Below are positions 9,161-17,674 of a stretch of DNA of 64,000 nucleotides, piece by piece. A program made the position numbers and the translations under genes. Position 1 is the first letter of the stretch. Each line of letters starts with the position of its first letter. The stretch is from assembly GCA_900546065.1 (NCBI GenBank), contig URBK01000002.1:102952-166951 (forward strand), written 5' to 3'. Source of the stretch: an uncultured Alistipes sp. (GTDB lineage: Bacteria > Bacteroidota > Bacteroidia > Bacteroidales > Rikenellaceae). Below the pieces are notes generated by a model. It saw only the letters and a program-made list of their open reading frames with translations. It did not search any database and was not told the origin of the DNA.

Positions 9161-9877
9161 TCAGTCCTTGAGCAGGTAATCCACCGAGGTCACCACACGC
9201 ACCGTCTTGATATACGGCGTATTGGCGTCACGGTCCGAGATCGAGAACTGGCCCTGATTCGCGCGTTTGATCTTGCCGAGGCGGCTCTCCGAGTCTCGGG
9301 CGAACTTCTCCGCCGCAACACGGGCGTTGCGCGTAGCCTCCTCGATCATCACGGGCTTGATCTCATTGAGCGACTCCGACGTATAGAGGAACTGCGTACG
9401 GTAACGGTAGTCGTCGCCGCCCACGGCTATACCCTCACGCAGCAGGTCACTCTGACGCGACATCAGATCCACCACAAGATCGACCTTCGAGGTCGAGACC
9501 GTCAGCACCGAAGTGACGTTGAAACGATACTTCACGCCCTGCGTGACATAGCGTTCGGTATCCATGTCGACAACCTCGGCGGGCGAAACGGTGATCTCAT
9601 CCTCCGAGATGCCGTTCGACAGCAGGAACGACACGATCTTGGCATTGGTGCTTTCGATAGTGTTGTAGAGCGAGCCCAGATCATTGCCCGCGAGTTTGTA
9701 GACCAGAGGCCAGATGGCCCTGTCGGCCTTGACCTCCTTCTCCGAGAGACCCTTTACGGATACCACGCGGTCACTGTCCTTGAAGTGAACCACGCCGCGA
9801 TAGAGCAGCCATCCCGCGATGACGATACCCACCGCCAACACGGCCGCAGCCGCTACCGGTTTTCCTGTTTTGTCCAT
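9161..9877 (-). CDS. SIMPL domain (DUF541) protein
   Basis: The 238-residue product has a membrane anchor or uncleaved signal at about 9-27 (AAAAVLAVGIVIAGWLLYRG). A SIMPL/DUF541 domain follows (about 35-238), with the typical KGLSEKEVKADRA opening and the periodic V-x-V strands (YRFNVTSVLTVSTSKVDLV). It ends in a paralogous half (VRVVTSVDYLLKD). The family includes periplasmic proteins such as YggE linked to oxidative stress, but its biochemical role is unknown. The gene is monocistronic, with the tandem-repeat region upstream. Confidence 0.85.
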   Translation of the reverse strand: MDKTGKPVAAAAVLAVGIVIAGWLLYRGVVHFKDSDRVVSVKGLSEKEVKADRAIWPLVYKLAGNDLGSLYNTIESTNAKIVSFLLSNGISEDEITVSPAEVVDMDTERYVTQGVKYRFNVTSVLTVSTSKVDLVVDLMSRQSDLLREGIAVGGDDYRYRTQFLYTSESLNEIKPVMIEEATRNARVAAEKFARDSESRLGKIKRANQGQFSISDRDANTPYIKTVRVVTSVDYLLKD

Positions 9878-9980
9878 AATTTTGAGAGTATTTTTGAATT
9901 AGGTGTTTCGGTACGGTTCAGCCCCCGGCGCGGAACTGTCCATTCTCTACGTAAAGGCAGCCCTGTTAAGCATAACCGCC

Positions 9981-10107
9981 CCCGCGTCTCTTGTACATCT
10001 CTCCCGCGTCTATTGACATCGCTCCCGCGTTTCCCGCATCTTTTCCATCTCCCGCGTCTATTGACATCTCTCCCGCGTTTCCCGCATCTCTTCCATCTCC
10101 CGCGTCT
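9981..10107. repeat. 48-bp tandem repeat, intergenic
   Basis: Two near-identical 48-bp units (10001-10048 and 10049-10096) differ at 2 positions, and an 11-bp start of a third copy follows at 10097. A degenerate half unit lies just upstream (9981-10000). Within each unit the element CTCCCGCGT occurs twice. It lies between the SIMPL gene start and the end of the small lipoprotein gene. The unit length is a multiple of three, so an unrelated basic frame reads through it; I do not think that frame is a gene. Confidence 0.85.
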
Positions 10108-10174
10108 CTTCCGCACAGAGATTATCTCCCCGCCGCTGAAAGTTTCTGTTGCCGCGCAGACGCAGCAACGATCC

Positions 10175-10612
10175 TTAATTCACGCGCTTCAGACGGAAGC
10201 GGTACGTAGTCGAGATGCTCTCGTCGGTATATTCCAACGACATCTCGTTCTCAGTTATACCCGATATGCGGGCAAAGAGGATCGAATAATCATTCTCGTT
10301 ATTGACGCCGGTCATGCTGATGTATTGAGCCTTCTCATCCAAATCGTAGGCTATCGTCCAACGTGTCGACGAGAAATATCCCGCCCAGTTGTTATCCAGC
10401 GTAAGCGTCATGTCTGAGTTGAGCACGAACTCGTCGCCGGCGACAAAATATTTCTTATCCGGCAGTTCGGGGTTGACGCTCTCCACATGCCAGCGGCCCA
10501 GCATCAGATCGACATAGTTGGTCTCGACCTTGGTATTGCACGATGTAAGCGAGGTAAGAGACAAAAGTGCGGCTACGGCCGCCACGCATACAAATGATAA
10601 AAATCTTTTCAT
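10175..10612 (-). CDS. Small lipocalin-like lipoprotein
   Basis: The 145-residue product has a lipoprotein signal with lipobox LTSC (Cys25). A small beta-rich domain follows, opening LMLGRWHVESV, as in the lipocalin-like proteins common in Bacteroidetes (a G-x-W motif near the start of the barrel). It is probably attached to the inner or outer membrane on the periplasmic side. The ligand is unknown, and it is not obviously part of an operon. Confidence 0.7.
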   Translation of the reverse strand: MKRFLSFVCVAAVAALLSLTSLTSCNTKVETNYVDLMLGRWHVESVNPELPDKKYFVAGDEFVLNSDMTLTLDNNWAGYFSSTRWTIAYDLDEKAQYISMTGVNNENDYSILFARISGITENEMSLEYTDESISTTYRFRLKRVN

Positions 10613-10829
10613 ACGATATCAAATCCAATTTTCGGAGGCAAAAATAGCCATTTTCACCTTAACGCCCAAACATCGGCCGCCGACCGCGACATGCCGTATT
10701 TGGGAAAATGCGCAGCCCCCACGTCGACATAACGCGACTACCGCACGGCTTATTGTCTCGGCTGCCGCATTTTACATCCCAACACAAACATACGCGCAAC
10801 GGCGTCCGCAGCCCTGAGCCCTGCCCCCC

Positions 10830-12392
10830 CTAATCGAGGTTTGTGATCATCTCATTCAGCCACGAAAGGCGGCTGGCAAAACGCGAGGCCATGAGATTGA
10901 CTGCCCCCTCGTACGAAAGGCCCTGATCGCCGTTGGGGCTCACCGAGTTGGCCCACAGCTTCCAATCCGCCTGCGCCGACTTGGCCAGCATCTTGCGCTG
11001 CGCGGAGATATAGTTTCCGGTGGCGGCGAAGACCGGATAGAGCGTCTGCCACCGCTGCTTGAGCAGCGCGCGGAATTCGGGATCCTCGAACAGTCGCGGA
11101 TACCACAGATAGTTGCGGCAGTGCCAACCGCCCTCCTGCGTGAATGTCAGCCAGTCGTAGTCCCACATGGGGCCTGCACAGAGCTTGCCCCCACGGTCCT
11201 TGTACATGTATGTGCTTTTGGGATGGATCCACTCGTAGTGATATATAAGCTCCGAAATCAGATACATGTCGGCAAAGGAGAGTATGTCGATATAGTTCTT
11301 GTACCCGCGCTCGGGGTCGAGCCAATAGTCGCTGTAAAGTACCGTCTCGGCCTCGTTGAAATAGTTGCGTATGTAGATGAACTGCGGCGATCCGATATCG
11401 TTCTCGTCGGGAGTGTTGACATTCACCGGAAACGCCTTGACCGCCGAGCGGAACTTGTTCACCTCGTCGTAGTAGGTATCCAGCTCGAGGATATAGCCGC
11501 CCGAGATGTCGGCATCTGCCGCCATCTCCGAATATGGCGGCATCTCGTTTATGGCCAGACGGTTCTCGTCGATTCGTATCTGCTCGCAGAGGTAGTAGCA
11601 CCCGCGGTGCTCGCCGTTGAGGAACAGCTCCACGAAGACTCCGTGCGGCGTCCACGCCAGAGCGCTGCGCTGACCCAGATAGAAGGCCACGTCGTTACGC
11701 AGCAGCGTGCGGTCGATGTAGTTTGCCAATAGCACCCACCGTTTGTGTTCGGGCATGCCGAGCACCTCGGTGCGTTTGTCGAACTTTATCTTGTACGGCT
11801 TCTTGGGATAACCCCACGTTGAGTTGCCGCGGCCCGCAATCTCGATATCCGCAGCGGCCAGATCGTCGTAACGACCCACGCCGTCGATTGTGATCGTAGC
11901 CTTGCTCCACATATCCTTGCTCGTGACGGGCATGCCGCTCGCCGTCGAGATCGACACTACGGGCAGCCCCGTGAATGAGAACGACAGCGACACCACATAC
12001 TCCGCAGCCTCACCGTTGACATTCTCCACACGATATGTCACCGGCGAGCTGAAATCCACACGCGAGACTCCGCTCCACTGCCTTGCGCCGTTGACATATA
12101 CCGTCTGTCCCTCGGGCACGGTAAACGTGGGCGAGAATGTACACATACCCTCCACGGCGGTCGTAGCGCCGTCGATAGCGCCCGTGATGGCGTGCGAGGC
12201 GGCATCTATGCGGCACGTCACGTTGCTGCTCATGCGCGGATTGTTGCGCGTGTCGAACCAGAAACGTTCGATTACGGGCGCCTCGGCATCGGGATCGACT
12301 ATTTTTATCCCCTCGTCGGTCGCATCCTTACCGCACCCCGCAATGAACAGAAGCGTCAGCAAAAATGTAATGGCAAAAAATATTCTACGCAT
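10830..12392 (-). CDS. CotH-family protein, lipoprotein
   Basis: The 520-residue product starts with a lipoprotein signal (lipobox IAGC, Cys20). N-terminal beta-rich modules (about 35-155) precede a CotH kinase domain (about 160-500). Typical CotH segments are IEIAGRGNSTWG, KKPYKIKFDKR, WVLLANYIDRTLLRND, GVFVELFLNGEHRGCYYLCEQIRID and GPMWDYDWL. CotH proteins are atypical protein kinases in spore coats; surface lipoproteins of this family in Bacteroidetes have no proven substrate. It stands alone on the minus strand. Confidence 0.88.
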   Translation of the reverse strand: MRRIFFAITFLLTLLFIAGCGKDATDEGIKIVDPDAEAPVIERFWFDTRNNPRMSSNVTCRIDAASHAITGAIDGATTAVEGMCTFSPTFTVPEGQTVYVNGARQWSGVSRVDFSSPVTYRVENVNGEAAEYVVSLSFSFTGLPVVSISTASGMPVTSKDMWSKATITIDGVGRYDDLAAADIEIAGRGNSTWGYPKKPYKIKFDKRTEVLGMPEHKRWVLLANYIDRTLLRNDVAFYLGQRSALAWTPHGVFVELFLNGEHRGCYYLCEQIRIDENRLAINEMPPYSEMAADADISGGYILELDTYYDEVNKFRSAVKAFPVNVNTPDENDIGSPQFIYIRNYFNEAETVLYSDYWLDPERGYKNYIDILSFADMYLISELIYHYEWIHPKSTYMYKDRGGKLCAGPMWDYDWLTFTQEGGWHCRNYLWYPRLFEDPEFRALLKQRWQTLYPVFAATGNYISAQRKMLAKSAQADWKLWANSVSPNGDQGLSYEGAVNLMASRFASRLSWLNEMITNLD

Positions 12393-12560
12393 ATAGTACG
12401 CTGTTTTTCACTATATTATCAACAATACGGTTTATCTGCACGCTGTACAGTAATGCAATGTACGAAAAATTTTTCGTTCCCGATGCAAGATTTCGCCTCC
12501 GGCGTGATTTAATGATCAGAGAAAACCAAAAGATTCGGAACACAAAAAAGATTCGAAACC

Positions 12561-13364
12561 ATGAAAAGAATAAATTTTATCTTATGCGCATTCGGCCTTG
12601 CACTTTCGGCCCTGTCGCTCGGGTCGTGCAACAACAACGACTACTATGACTACGGATATCTTCGACCCACGGCTGTGGTGACGGTGCGTCCTCAGGCCGA
12701 CGGTTCGTTCTTCATGCAGCTTGACGACTTCACTGTCATCTACCCCGACAACATGGACAAATCGCCCTTCGGAGACAAGGAGGTCCGCGCGCTGGTAAAC
12801 TACACGCCGAGCGTTGCGAATGACGCAGATCCCGAATCGTCGTTCTCATACGCACGCATCAACTGGATCGACAGCATCCGCACCAAGCAGCCCGTAGAGA
12901 ATCTGGGTGAGGAGCAGAATAACCTCACCTACGGCACCGATCCCATCGAGATCGTCCGCGACTGGGTCACCGTAGCCGAGGACGGCTATCTCACGCTGCG
13001 CATACGCACCCGCTGGGGTGAGCGCTGCCGTCCCCACATCATCAACCTCGTGGGTGGGGTCAATCCCGACAACATCTATGAGTTCGACCTTCACCACGAC
13101 GCTCAGGGCGACACCTACGGCAACATGGGAGATGCGCTCATAGCCTTCAACCTGAACGGTCTGCCGCGCGACGGCGGTAACAATGTGACCATACGTCTCA
13201 ACTGGCGTTCGTTTACCGGATACAAGAGTTTCGACTTCAAACTCCGTCTGCGTCCCGAGCAGGGCGACGGCAGTGACAACACGGGTGAGGGCGACAATAC
13301 CGGCGGCACGAACAACGGTGAGGTCGATCCCGCAAGCATCGCCTACAACGACTACGTCGAGTAA
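12561..13364 (+). CDS. NigD-like lipoprotein
   Basis: The 267-residue product has a lipoprotein signal (LGSC, Cys23) followed by Asn/Asp/Tyr-rich residues. The body has the pattern of NigD-like proteins: an OB-like N-terminal domain with GSFFMQLDDFTVIYP and a C-terminal beta-sandwich (about 130-235, YLTLRIRTRWGER, IAFNLNGLPRD). The tail (about 236-260) is a flexible Gly/Asn/Asp/Thr-rich linker. NigD belongs to a Bacteroides bacteriocin-associated locus, but most relatives are of unknown function. Codon use matches the neighbours. Confidence 0.8.
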   Translation: MKRINFILCAFGLALSALSLGSCNNNDYYDYGYLRPTAVVTVRPQADGSFFMQLDDFTVIYPDNMDKSPFGDKEVRALVNYTPSVANDADPESSFSYARINWIDSIRTKQPVENLGEEQNNLTYGTDPIEIVRDWVTVAEDGYLTLRIRTRWGERCRPHIINLVGGVNPDNIYEFDLHHDAQGDTYGNMGDALIAFNLNGLPRDGGNNVTIRLNWRSFTGYKSFDFKLRLRPEQGDGSDNTGEGDNTGGTNNGEVDPASIAYNDYVE

Positions 13365-13704
13365 CAGAGGCGATGCCGGCCCGCCGCCAACCATACGCGA
13401 GGCGGCAACAACCGATCAACCGATCATGAACCTTCCCAACGGGGCGAGCCGACATGACGGCGCCGCTCCGTTGGTCTCATGCAGAGGGAAGGGTTGCGCG
13501 GCATATCTGTAACGGGGACGGAGGATACTCCCACACCTGCGTACAACACCACGTACGGGCCACACACAACAAGCGGAGCAGAAATCCGTTTATAGGGCGT
13601 CGGCCCTGCACTGGGCCGATGGCGGCAAGGGAAGAAAGAGGCACCCGCGCCGCCGCGAAAAGCAAAAGCCCGCATGCGGCAGAGCCTCGACGCAGAACGC
13701 AGAT
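13365..13704. other. 340-nt gap, no convincing gene
   Basis: The gap between the NigD-like gene and the ECF sigma gene is GC-rich. The longest plus-strand frames with an ATG are short, and their composition gives no support for coding. I found neither a full promoter match nor a strong hairpin. It presumably contains the promoter of the sigma-factor operon, which may be recognised by the sigma factor itself rather than by the housekeeping one. Confidence 0.4.
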
Positions 13705-14274
13705 ATGACCGACAACCAGATACGGAACGAAGAGCAGATCATCCGCCTTGTACAGAGTGGCGATACGACGGCCATGAGGTCGTTGTACAACCTCCACATA
13801 AGGTATCTCACGGCCGTCTGCGCACGATATCTCGCCCGCGACGAGGATGTGAAGGATGCGCTGCAGGAGGCGTTCCTCAAGATCTTCTCGTCGATCGGCC
13901 GCTTCGAGTACCGAGGCGAGGGGTCGCTCCGGGCATGGATGACGCGCATCGTCATAAACGAGGCGCTGAAACTCCTGCGCCGCGAACAGCGGATAGACAC
14001 GGTCGACCTGCGCCGCGAACATAACGACACGGCCGACGAGGAGCCCGCGACGGAAGAGATCCCGGCCGAAGCGCTGCACGAGATGATCCGCACGCTGCCC
14101 GCAGGCTACCGCACCGTATTCAACCTCTATGTCATGGAACAGAAGAGCCATAAGGAGATCGCCGCGTTGCTCGGCATCAGCGAGAGCACCTCGGCCTCGC
14201 AGCTGCACCGCGCCAAGGCGCTGCTGGCAGAGAAGATAAAACATTACAGAACCGCAAACGCCGCATCACGATGA
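13705..14274 (+). CDS. ECF RNA polymerase sigma factor
   Basis: This 189-residue sigma-70 family member has region 2 (about 10-90, DALQEAFLKIFSSIGRFEYRG with the -10 recognition helix RAWMTRIVINEALKLLRR). Region 4 is at about 125-180 (LPAGYRTVFNLYVMEQKSHKEI, then AALLGISESTSASQLHRAK). It overlaps the next gene by 4 nt (ATGA), so the two are translationally coupled. That next gene encodes an anti-sigma-like/barrel fusion, and the pair is likely a cell-surface signalling unit. Signal and regulon are unknown. Confidence 0.93.
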   Translation: MTDNQIRNEEQIIRLVQSGDTTAMRSLYNLHIRYLTAVCARYLARDEDVKDALQEAFLKIFSSIGRFEYRGEGSLRAWMTRIVINEALKLLRREQRIDTVDLRREHNDTADEEPATEEIPAEALHEMIRTLPAGYRTVFNLYVMEQKSHKEIAALLGISESTSASQLHRAKALLAEKIKHYRTANAASR

Positions 14275-15599
14275 AAGAGGAGCCGCATACACCCCGTCGG
14301 GAAGATTGGCTGCAGGATATACACGACCGTCTGGCCGACTTCGAGACCGAAGCCCCCGATGGCCTCTGGGAACAGATAAGCCATCGCCTCGAGACTTCGG
14401 CCGACACGGACAACGTTGCAGACACGACGCATAGGGTCATTCCATTGTGGGTACGCCGCACGGCGGCCGCTGCCGCGGCTGTCATCATCCTCGCGTCGGG
14501 AGCGCTCCTGCTGCGGCATGACGACCCCGTGCAGAGACTTCACGAGCACCTTCCCGCTACGCACAACACCATTGCATCCACGACGCCACGCTCGGAGCAG
14601 CCAAACGACGACAATACAGTCTCCACACGGCAGGGCCGTATCCAAGCAACCGCCGCAACCGTTACACATACGGATGTCGGGACGACAGCCAAGAACGTGC
14701 TTGCGGCCAATACGACACCGGCGATATCCGCCGAAAATAGTACCTCGCATATCGACCGCACGACAGATAGCGTGACAACACCTTCGGCGGAAGACAACGC
14801 CGAACACAAGGCCGGCAACGACATATCGCCCAACCGAAAGGATTCGGAGCCTCAACAAACTCGACCCGCGAAGCAGAACAGAAGCGATGTCAAGCGGCGT
14901 CAAACCACCTCTGCGCGCGCCATGCGCATAGGTGCATACGCCTCGGGCGGAGCCGCCGCCTACGCCATGCACAGCCGTTCAAACGGCATCATATCGACGG
15001 TCATGGCCTCGAACGACACCCATTGGGAGGACAGCCCGCTGCTGGGAATGCTGCTATACAACCGCGGCAAGGACACGGAAACCCACCTTCGCCACCACCA
15101 GCCCATACGTGCGGGTATATCCTTCACATATATGATAAACGACCGCCTCGGCATCGAGAGCGGCCTCACATATACGCTTCTGGCATCGGATACGCGCGAC
15201 GGCAGCGACATGCACTACTACGAAGGGCGGCAGCGACTGCACTATCTGGGCATACCGCTCAACGTGAAATACGAGTTTCTGCGGTGGCGACGTTTCGGGC
15301 TCTACGGCTCGGCCGGAGTACTTGCCGAACAGTGCATTTCGGGACGCATGCGCAAGGAGTACGTCCTCGACGGGAGCAGCTACCGCACAACTACGGAGGG
15401 CATCCCGACCCACCCGTTCCAGCTCTCGGCCAACATATCCGCGGGCCTGAGGTACGACTTCACCCCCACGGTCGGCATATACGCCGAACCGGGCCTGAGC
15501 TACTACTTCGACGACGGCACCTCGCTCCAGAGCGTCTACAAGCAGCGGCCCCTAAATTTCAACCTCAACGTCGGCGTACGCTTCACCGTAGGAAGGTAA
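14271..15599 (+). CDS. Anti-sigma-like N terminus fused to outer-membrane-type barrel
   Basis: The 442-residue product starts with a cytoplasmic-looking segment (about 1-60, EDWLQDIHDRLADFETEAPD and GLWEQISHRL), typical of proteins that follow ECF sigma genes in Bacteroidetes. One membrane helix follows (about 64-82, AAAAAAVIILASGALLL). A long Thr/Asn/Asp-rich linker (about 85-215) and a C-terminal beta-rich domain (about 225-442) complete it; the latter resembles PorT/outer-membrane beta-barrel domains (YMINDRLGIESGLTYTLLAS, LNVGVRFTVGR). The layout suggests an anti-sigma factor whose periplasmic part can sense or reach the outer membrane. Topology and role are inferred. Confidence 0.75.
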   Translation: MKEEPHTPRREDWLQDIHDRLADFETEAPDGLWEQISHRLETSADTDNVADTTHRVIPLWVRRTAAAAAAVIILASGALLLRHDDPVQRLHEHLPATHNTIASTTPRSEQPNDDNTVSTRQGRIQATAATVTHTDVGTTAKNVLAANTTPAISAENSTSHIDRTTDSVTTPSAEDNAEHKAGNDISPNRKDSEPQQTRPAKQNRSDVKRRQTTSARAMRIGAYASGGAAAYAMHSRSNGIISTVMASNDTHWEDSPLLGMLLYNRGKDTETHLRHHQPIRAGISFTYMINDRLGIESGLTYTLLASDTRDGSDMHYYEGRQRLHYLGIPLNVKYEFLRWRRFGLYGSAGVLAEQCISGRMRKEYVLDGSSYRTTTEGIPTHPFQLSANISAGLRYDFTPTVGIYAEPGLSYYFDDGTSLQSVYKQRPLNFNLNVGVRFTVGR

Positions 15600-15622
15600 A
15601 AGGCGGGATATAATTATAGACA

Positions 15623-15659
15623 AATAGCGCAGCCGTTTCACAGCTGCGCTATTCTTTTT
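15623..15659. terminator. Convergent terminator
   Basis: An 11-bp stem (AATAGCGCAGC/GCTGCGCTATT) with a 9-nt loop is followed on the plus strand by CTTTTT. It lies between the convergent barrel-fusion gene (plus) and the DUF4861 gene (minus) and may stop both. Confidence 0.8.
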
Positions 15660-15673
15660 ATAGGTTGTATGGA

Positions 15674-16789
15674 TCAACGATGGAGCGTCACCTTAAGCGG
15701 CGAGGCGGCCCGGATACTCTCCTCGCGCACCATACGCTCCCACTCTTGGGCGCTGCTCACGCCGCCCTGACTCCATGCCGAGCCGCTGCGCATGCGTATG
15801 CGCTCGCCCGCCTCGACACGTTCCGAAACAAGGATATGGCCGTCGGCCTCCGAGACCGCACCGCCGCCCTCGACCACGACGCCCAGCATGATGTCGCCGT
15901 CACGCACGGGATCCGCCGAGTCGGACGCGGCCTCCGTCACGGCCGCATAGCCGTCTCCCGAAGCCTTCGACCGCACGTCATGCAGTACGATGCCCGCGGC
16001 AACATCCATCTCGCCGTCAAAGCCGTCGAAGAGATACTCCTGCACCGTGAACCGCGTATTGGCATCGAGCCATATACGGCGTGTCATCGTGACATCACGA
16101 TCACCCACACGCACAGGGGCATACGTAAACTCGGCCATCGTACGCACGGGACCGTTGGCCATGCAACGCTGCGTGGCGTAGTTGCCCGTCAGCACGATAT
16201 GGCCGTCGGCGACGGGAGCCATGGCGCCTCCGCCCAGCGTCGATGCCACCTTGTAGCAATCCATGCCCTCGCCGTAGTTGTGGTGATAGTCGTTGCGGCC
16301 GTACCACTCGTTTATCACGAGGCGCGGCGTCGACTTGACCCATACGTCCACACCCTGCGTCCGCGGATCGGCGAGTGCCGGGCCGTAGATGCGGTATGCG
16401 ACAAGGTTGTTCTCCCACGCATAGTCGTCGGCACGCTCCGGGACATAACGCCCGTATGCCTGCGGCTCGTACGCCTCGCGCTCGCCCGCCTCTATACGGT
16501 ACGACGTGCTCGCCGCCGGAGCTACCGTCGCCTGAAAGAGCAGCGTCACGGGCTCGCCCGCACTGTCGAATATAACCTGCGAAGGTATCTGCTCGCCCTC
16601 CGCGGTCGTCACCACGACATTGTCGGCCGTAACACCGGCACGCCGCAGATCGCCCCATGCAATCTCGACAGTCTCGCGGCTGCGCTCCAAATCTGTTTCA
16701 TTAGTTACTTCGGCCACCAAGCCGCCGCCCGAGCCGCACGCCGTCAAGGCACACGCGGCCAGAAAACATATCACTCGTCTCATCTTCAT
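15674..16789 (-). CDS. DUF4861 family lipoprotein
   Basis: The 371-residue product has a lipoprotein signal (ALTAC, Cys18). A DUF4861-type domain fills most of the rest, with VEVTNETDLERSRETVEI-like (AEVTNETDLERSRETVEIAW), YAWENNLVAYRIYGPAL, PRLVINEWYGRNDYHHNYG, GMDCYKVASTLGGGA and GNYATQRCMANGPVRTM segments. No enzyme activity is established for the family that I can rely on. It is the last gene of the uxaC-kduI-kduD operon (38 nt after kduD), so a role in periplasmic handling of uronate-containing glycans is a reasonable inference. Confidence 0.85.
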   Translation of the reverse strand: MKMRRVICFLAACALTACGSGGGLVAEVTNETDLERSRETVEIAWGDLRRAGVTADNVVVTTAEGEQIPSQVIFDSAGEPVTLLFQATVAPAASTSYRIEAGEREAYEPQAYGRYVPERADDYAWENNLVAYRIYGPALADPRTQGVDVWVKSTPRLVINEWYGRNDYHHNYGEGMDCYKVASTLGGGAMAPVADGHIVLTGNYATQRCMANGPVRTMAEFTYAPVRVGDRDVTMTRRIWLDANTRFTVQEYLFDGFDGEMDVAAGIVLHDVRSKASGDGYAAVTEAASDSADPVRDGDIMLGVVVEGGGAVSEADGHILVSERVEAGERIRMRSGSAWSQGGVSSAQEWERMVREESIRAASPLKVTLHR

Positions 16790-16827
16790 TCGCTTTATCA
16801 GTTATCGAAACTACCTCGCCCCGCCTC

Positions 16828-17619
16828 TCACGGCTGCTTGCCTATGTAGGCGAGGATGCCGCCGTCGACATAGAGTATATGTCCGTTGACGAAATCCGAC
16901 GCCGCCGAGGCCAGAAACACCGCCGGTCCCATCAGATCCTCGGGCGTACCCCAACGCTCGGCGGGGGTCTTGGCCACGATGAACGAATCGAAGGGATGGC
17001 GCGACCCGTCCGCCTGACGCTCGCGCAGGGGCTCCGTCTGCGGCGTGGCGATATACCCGGGGCCCAGACCGTTGCACTGGATGTTGTAACGTCCGTATTC
17101 CGAAGCTATGTTGCGCGTAAGCATCTTCAGTCCGCCCTTGGCCGCGGCGTAGGCCGAGACCGTCTCGCGCCCGAGCTCCGACATCATCGAGCAGATGTTG
17201 ATTATCTTGCCGCCGCCCTTGGCTATCATACCCGGAATGACGGCCTTCGATACGATGAACGGGGCCGTAAGGTCTATATCCACGACCTCGCGGAACTCCG
17301 ACGCCGACATCTCGTGCATCGTTATGCGCTTGATGATACCGGCATTATTTACCAGAATATCGACCGTACCCAGCTCCTCGGCTATCGAGGCGACCATGGC
17401 GGCTACGGCCGCCTCGTCCGTCACGTCGCATATATATCCGCGCGCCTTGATCCCTTTTGCCGCGTATGCCGCCAGAGCATCGTCCATGTGCAGCTGCGAG
17501 CGACAGTTGAAGGCTATTGCAGCCCCCGCGCCAGCCAGAGCCTCCGCTATGGCGAAGCCTATGCCGTAGGCCGCGCCCGTAACCAGCGCGACCTTGCCTT
17601 TCAGTGAAAAATCGACCAT
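16828..17619 (-). CDS. kduD: 2-keto-3-deoxygluconate-forming dehydrogenase (SDR, KduD-like)
   Basis: This 263-residue short-chain dehydrogenase has the NAD(P) motif TGAAYGIG (about 15-22), the NNAG motif, and catalytic Ser plus YAAAK (Tyr and Lys near 156 and 160). KduD reduces 3-deoxy-D-glycero-2,5-hexodiulosonate to 2-keto-3-deoxygluconate. Family features alone would also allow gluconate 5-dehydrogenase, but its position 55 nt after kduI in a uronate operon supports KduD. The product would feed KdgK and Eda, encoded about 20 kb away. Confidence 0.9.
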   Translation of the reverse strand: MVDFSLKGKVALVTGAAYGIGFAIAEALAGAGAAIAFNCRSQLHMDDALAAYAAKGIKARGYICDVTDEAAVAAMVASIAEELGTVDILVNNAGIIKRITMHEMSASEFREVVDIDLTAPFIVSKAVIPGMIAKGGGKIINICSMMSELGRETVSAYAAAKGGLKMLTRNIASEYGRYNIQCNGLGPGYIATPQTEPLRERQADGSRHPFDSFIVAKTPAERWGTPEDLMGPAVFLASAASDFVNGHILYVDGGILAYIGKQP

Positions 17620-17674
17620 ATATGTCTATCTATCGTTATACTTATTAATTACGGACAGCGCCGCCCCGCCCCCG

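Noticed and set aside
9981..10107. Possible CRISPR array
   Set aside because: The units are adjacent and nearly identical, without unique spacers, and there are no cas genes.
9853..10116. Basic repeat protein encoded through the 48-bp repeats (minus strand)
   Set aside because: It exists only because the repeat length is a multiple of three. It runs into the start of the SIMPL gene and has no sensible N-terminal signal.
13365..13704. Small frames in the gap before the ECF sigma gene
   Set aside because: The best candidates are short, Arg/Gly/Ala-rich and lack supporting signals.
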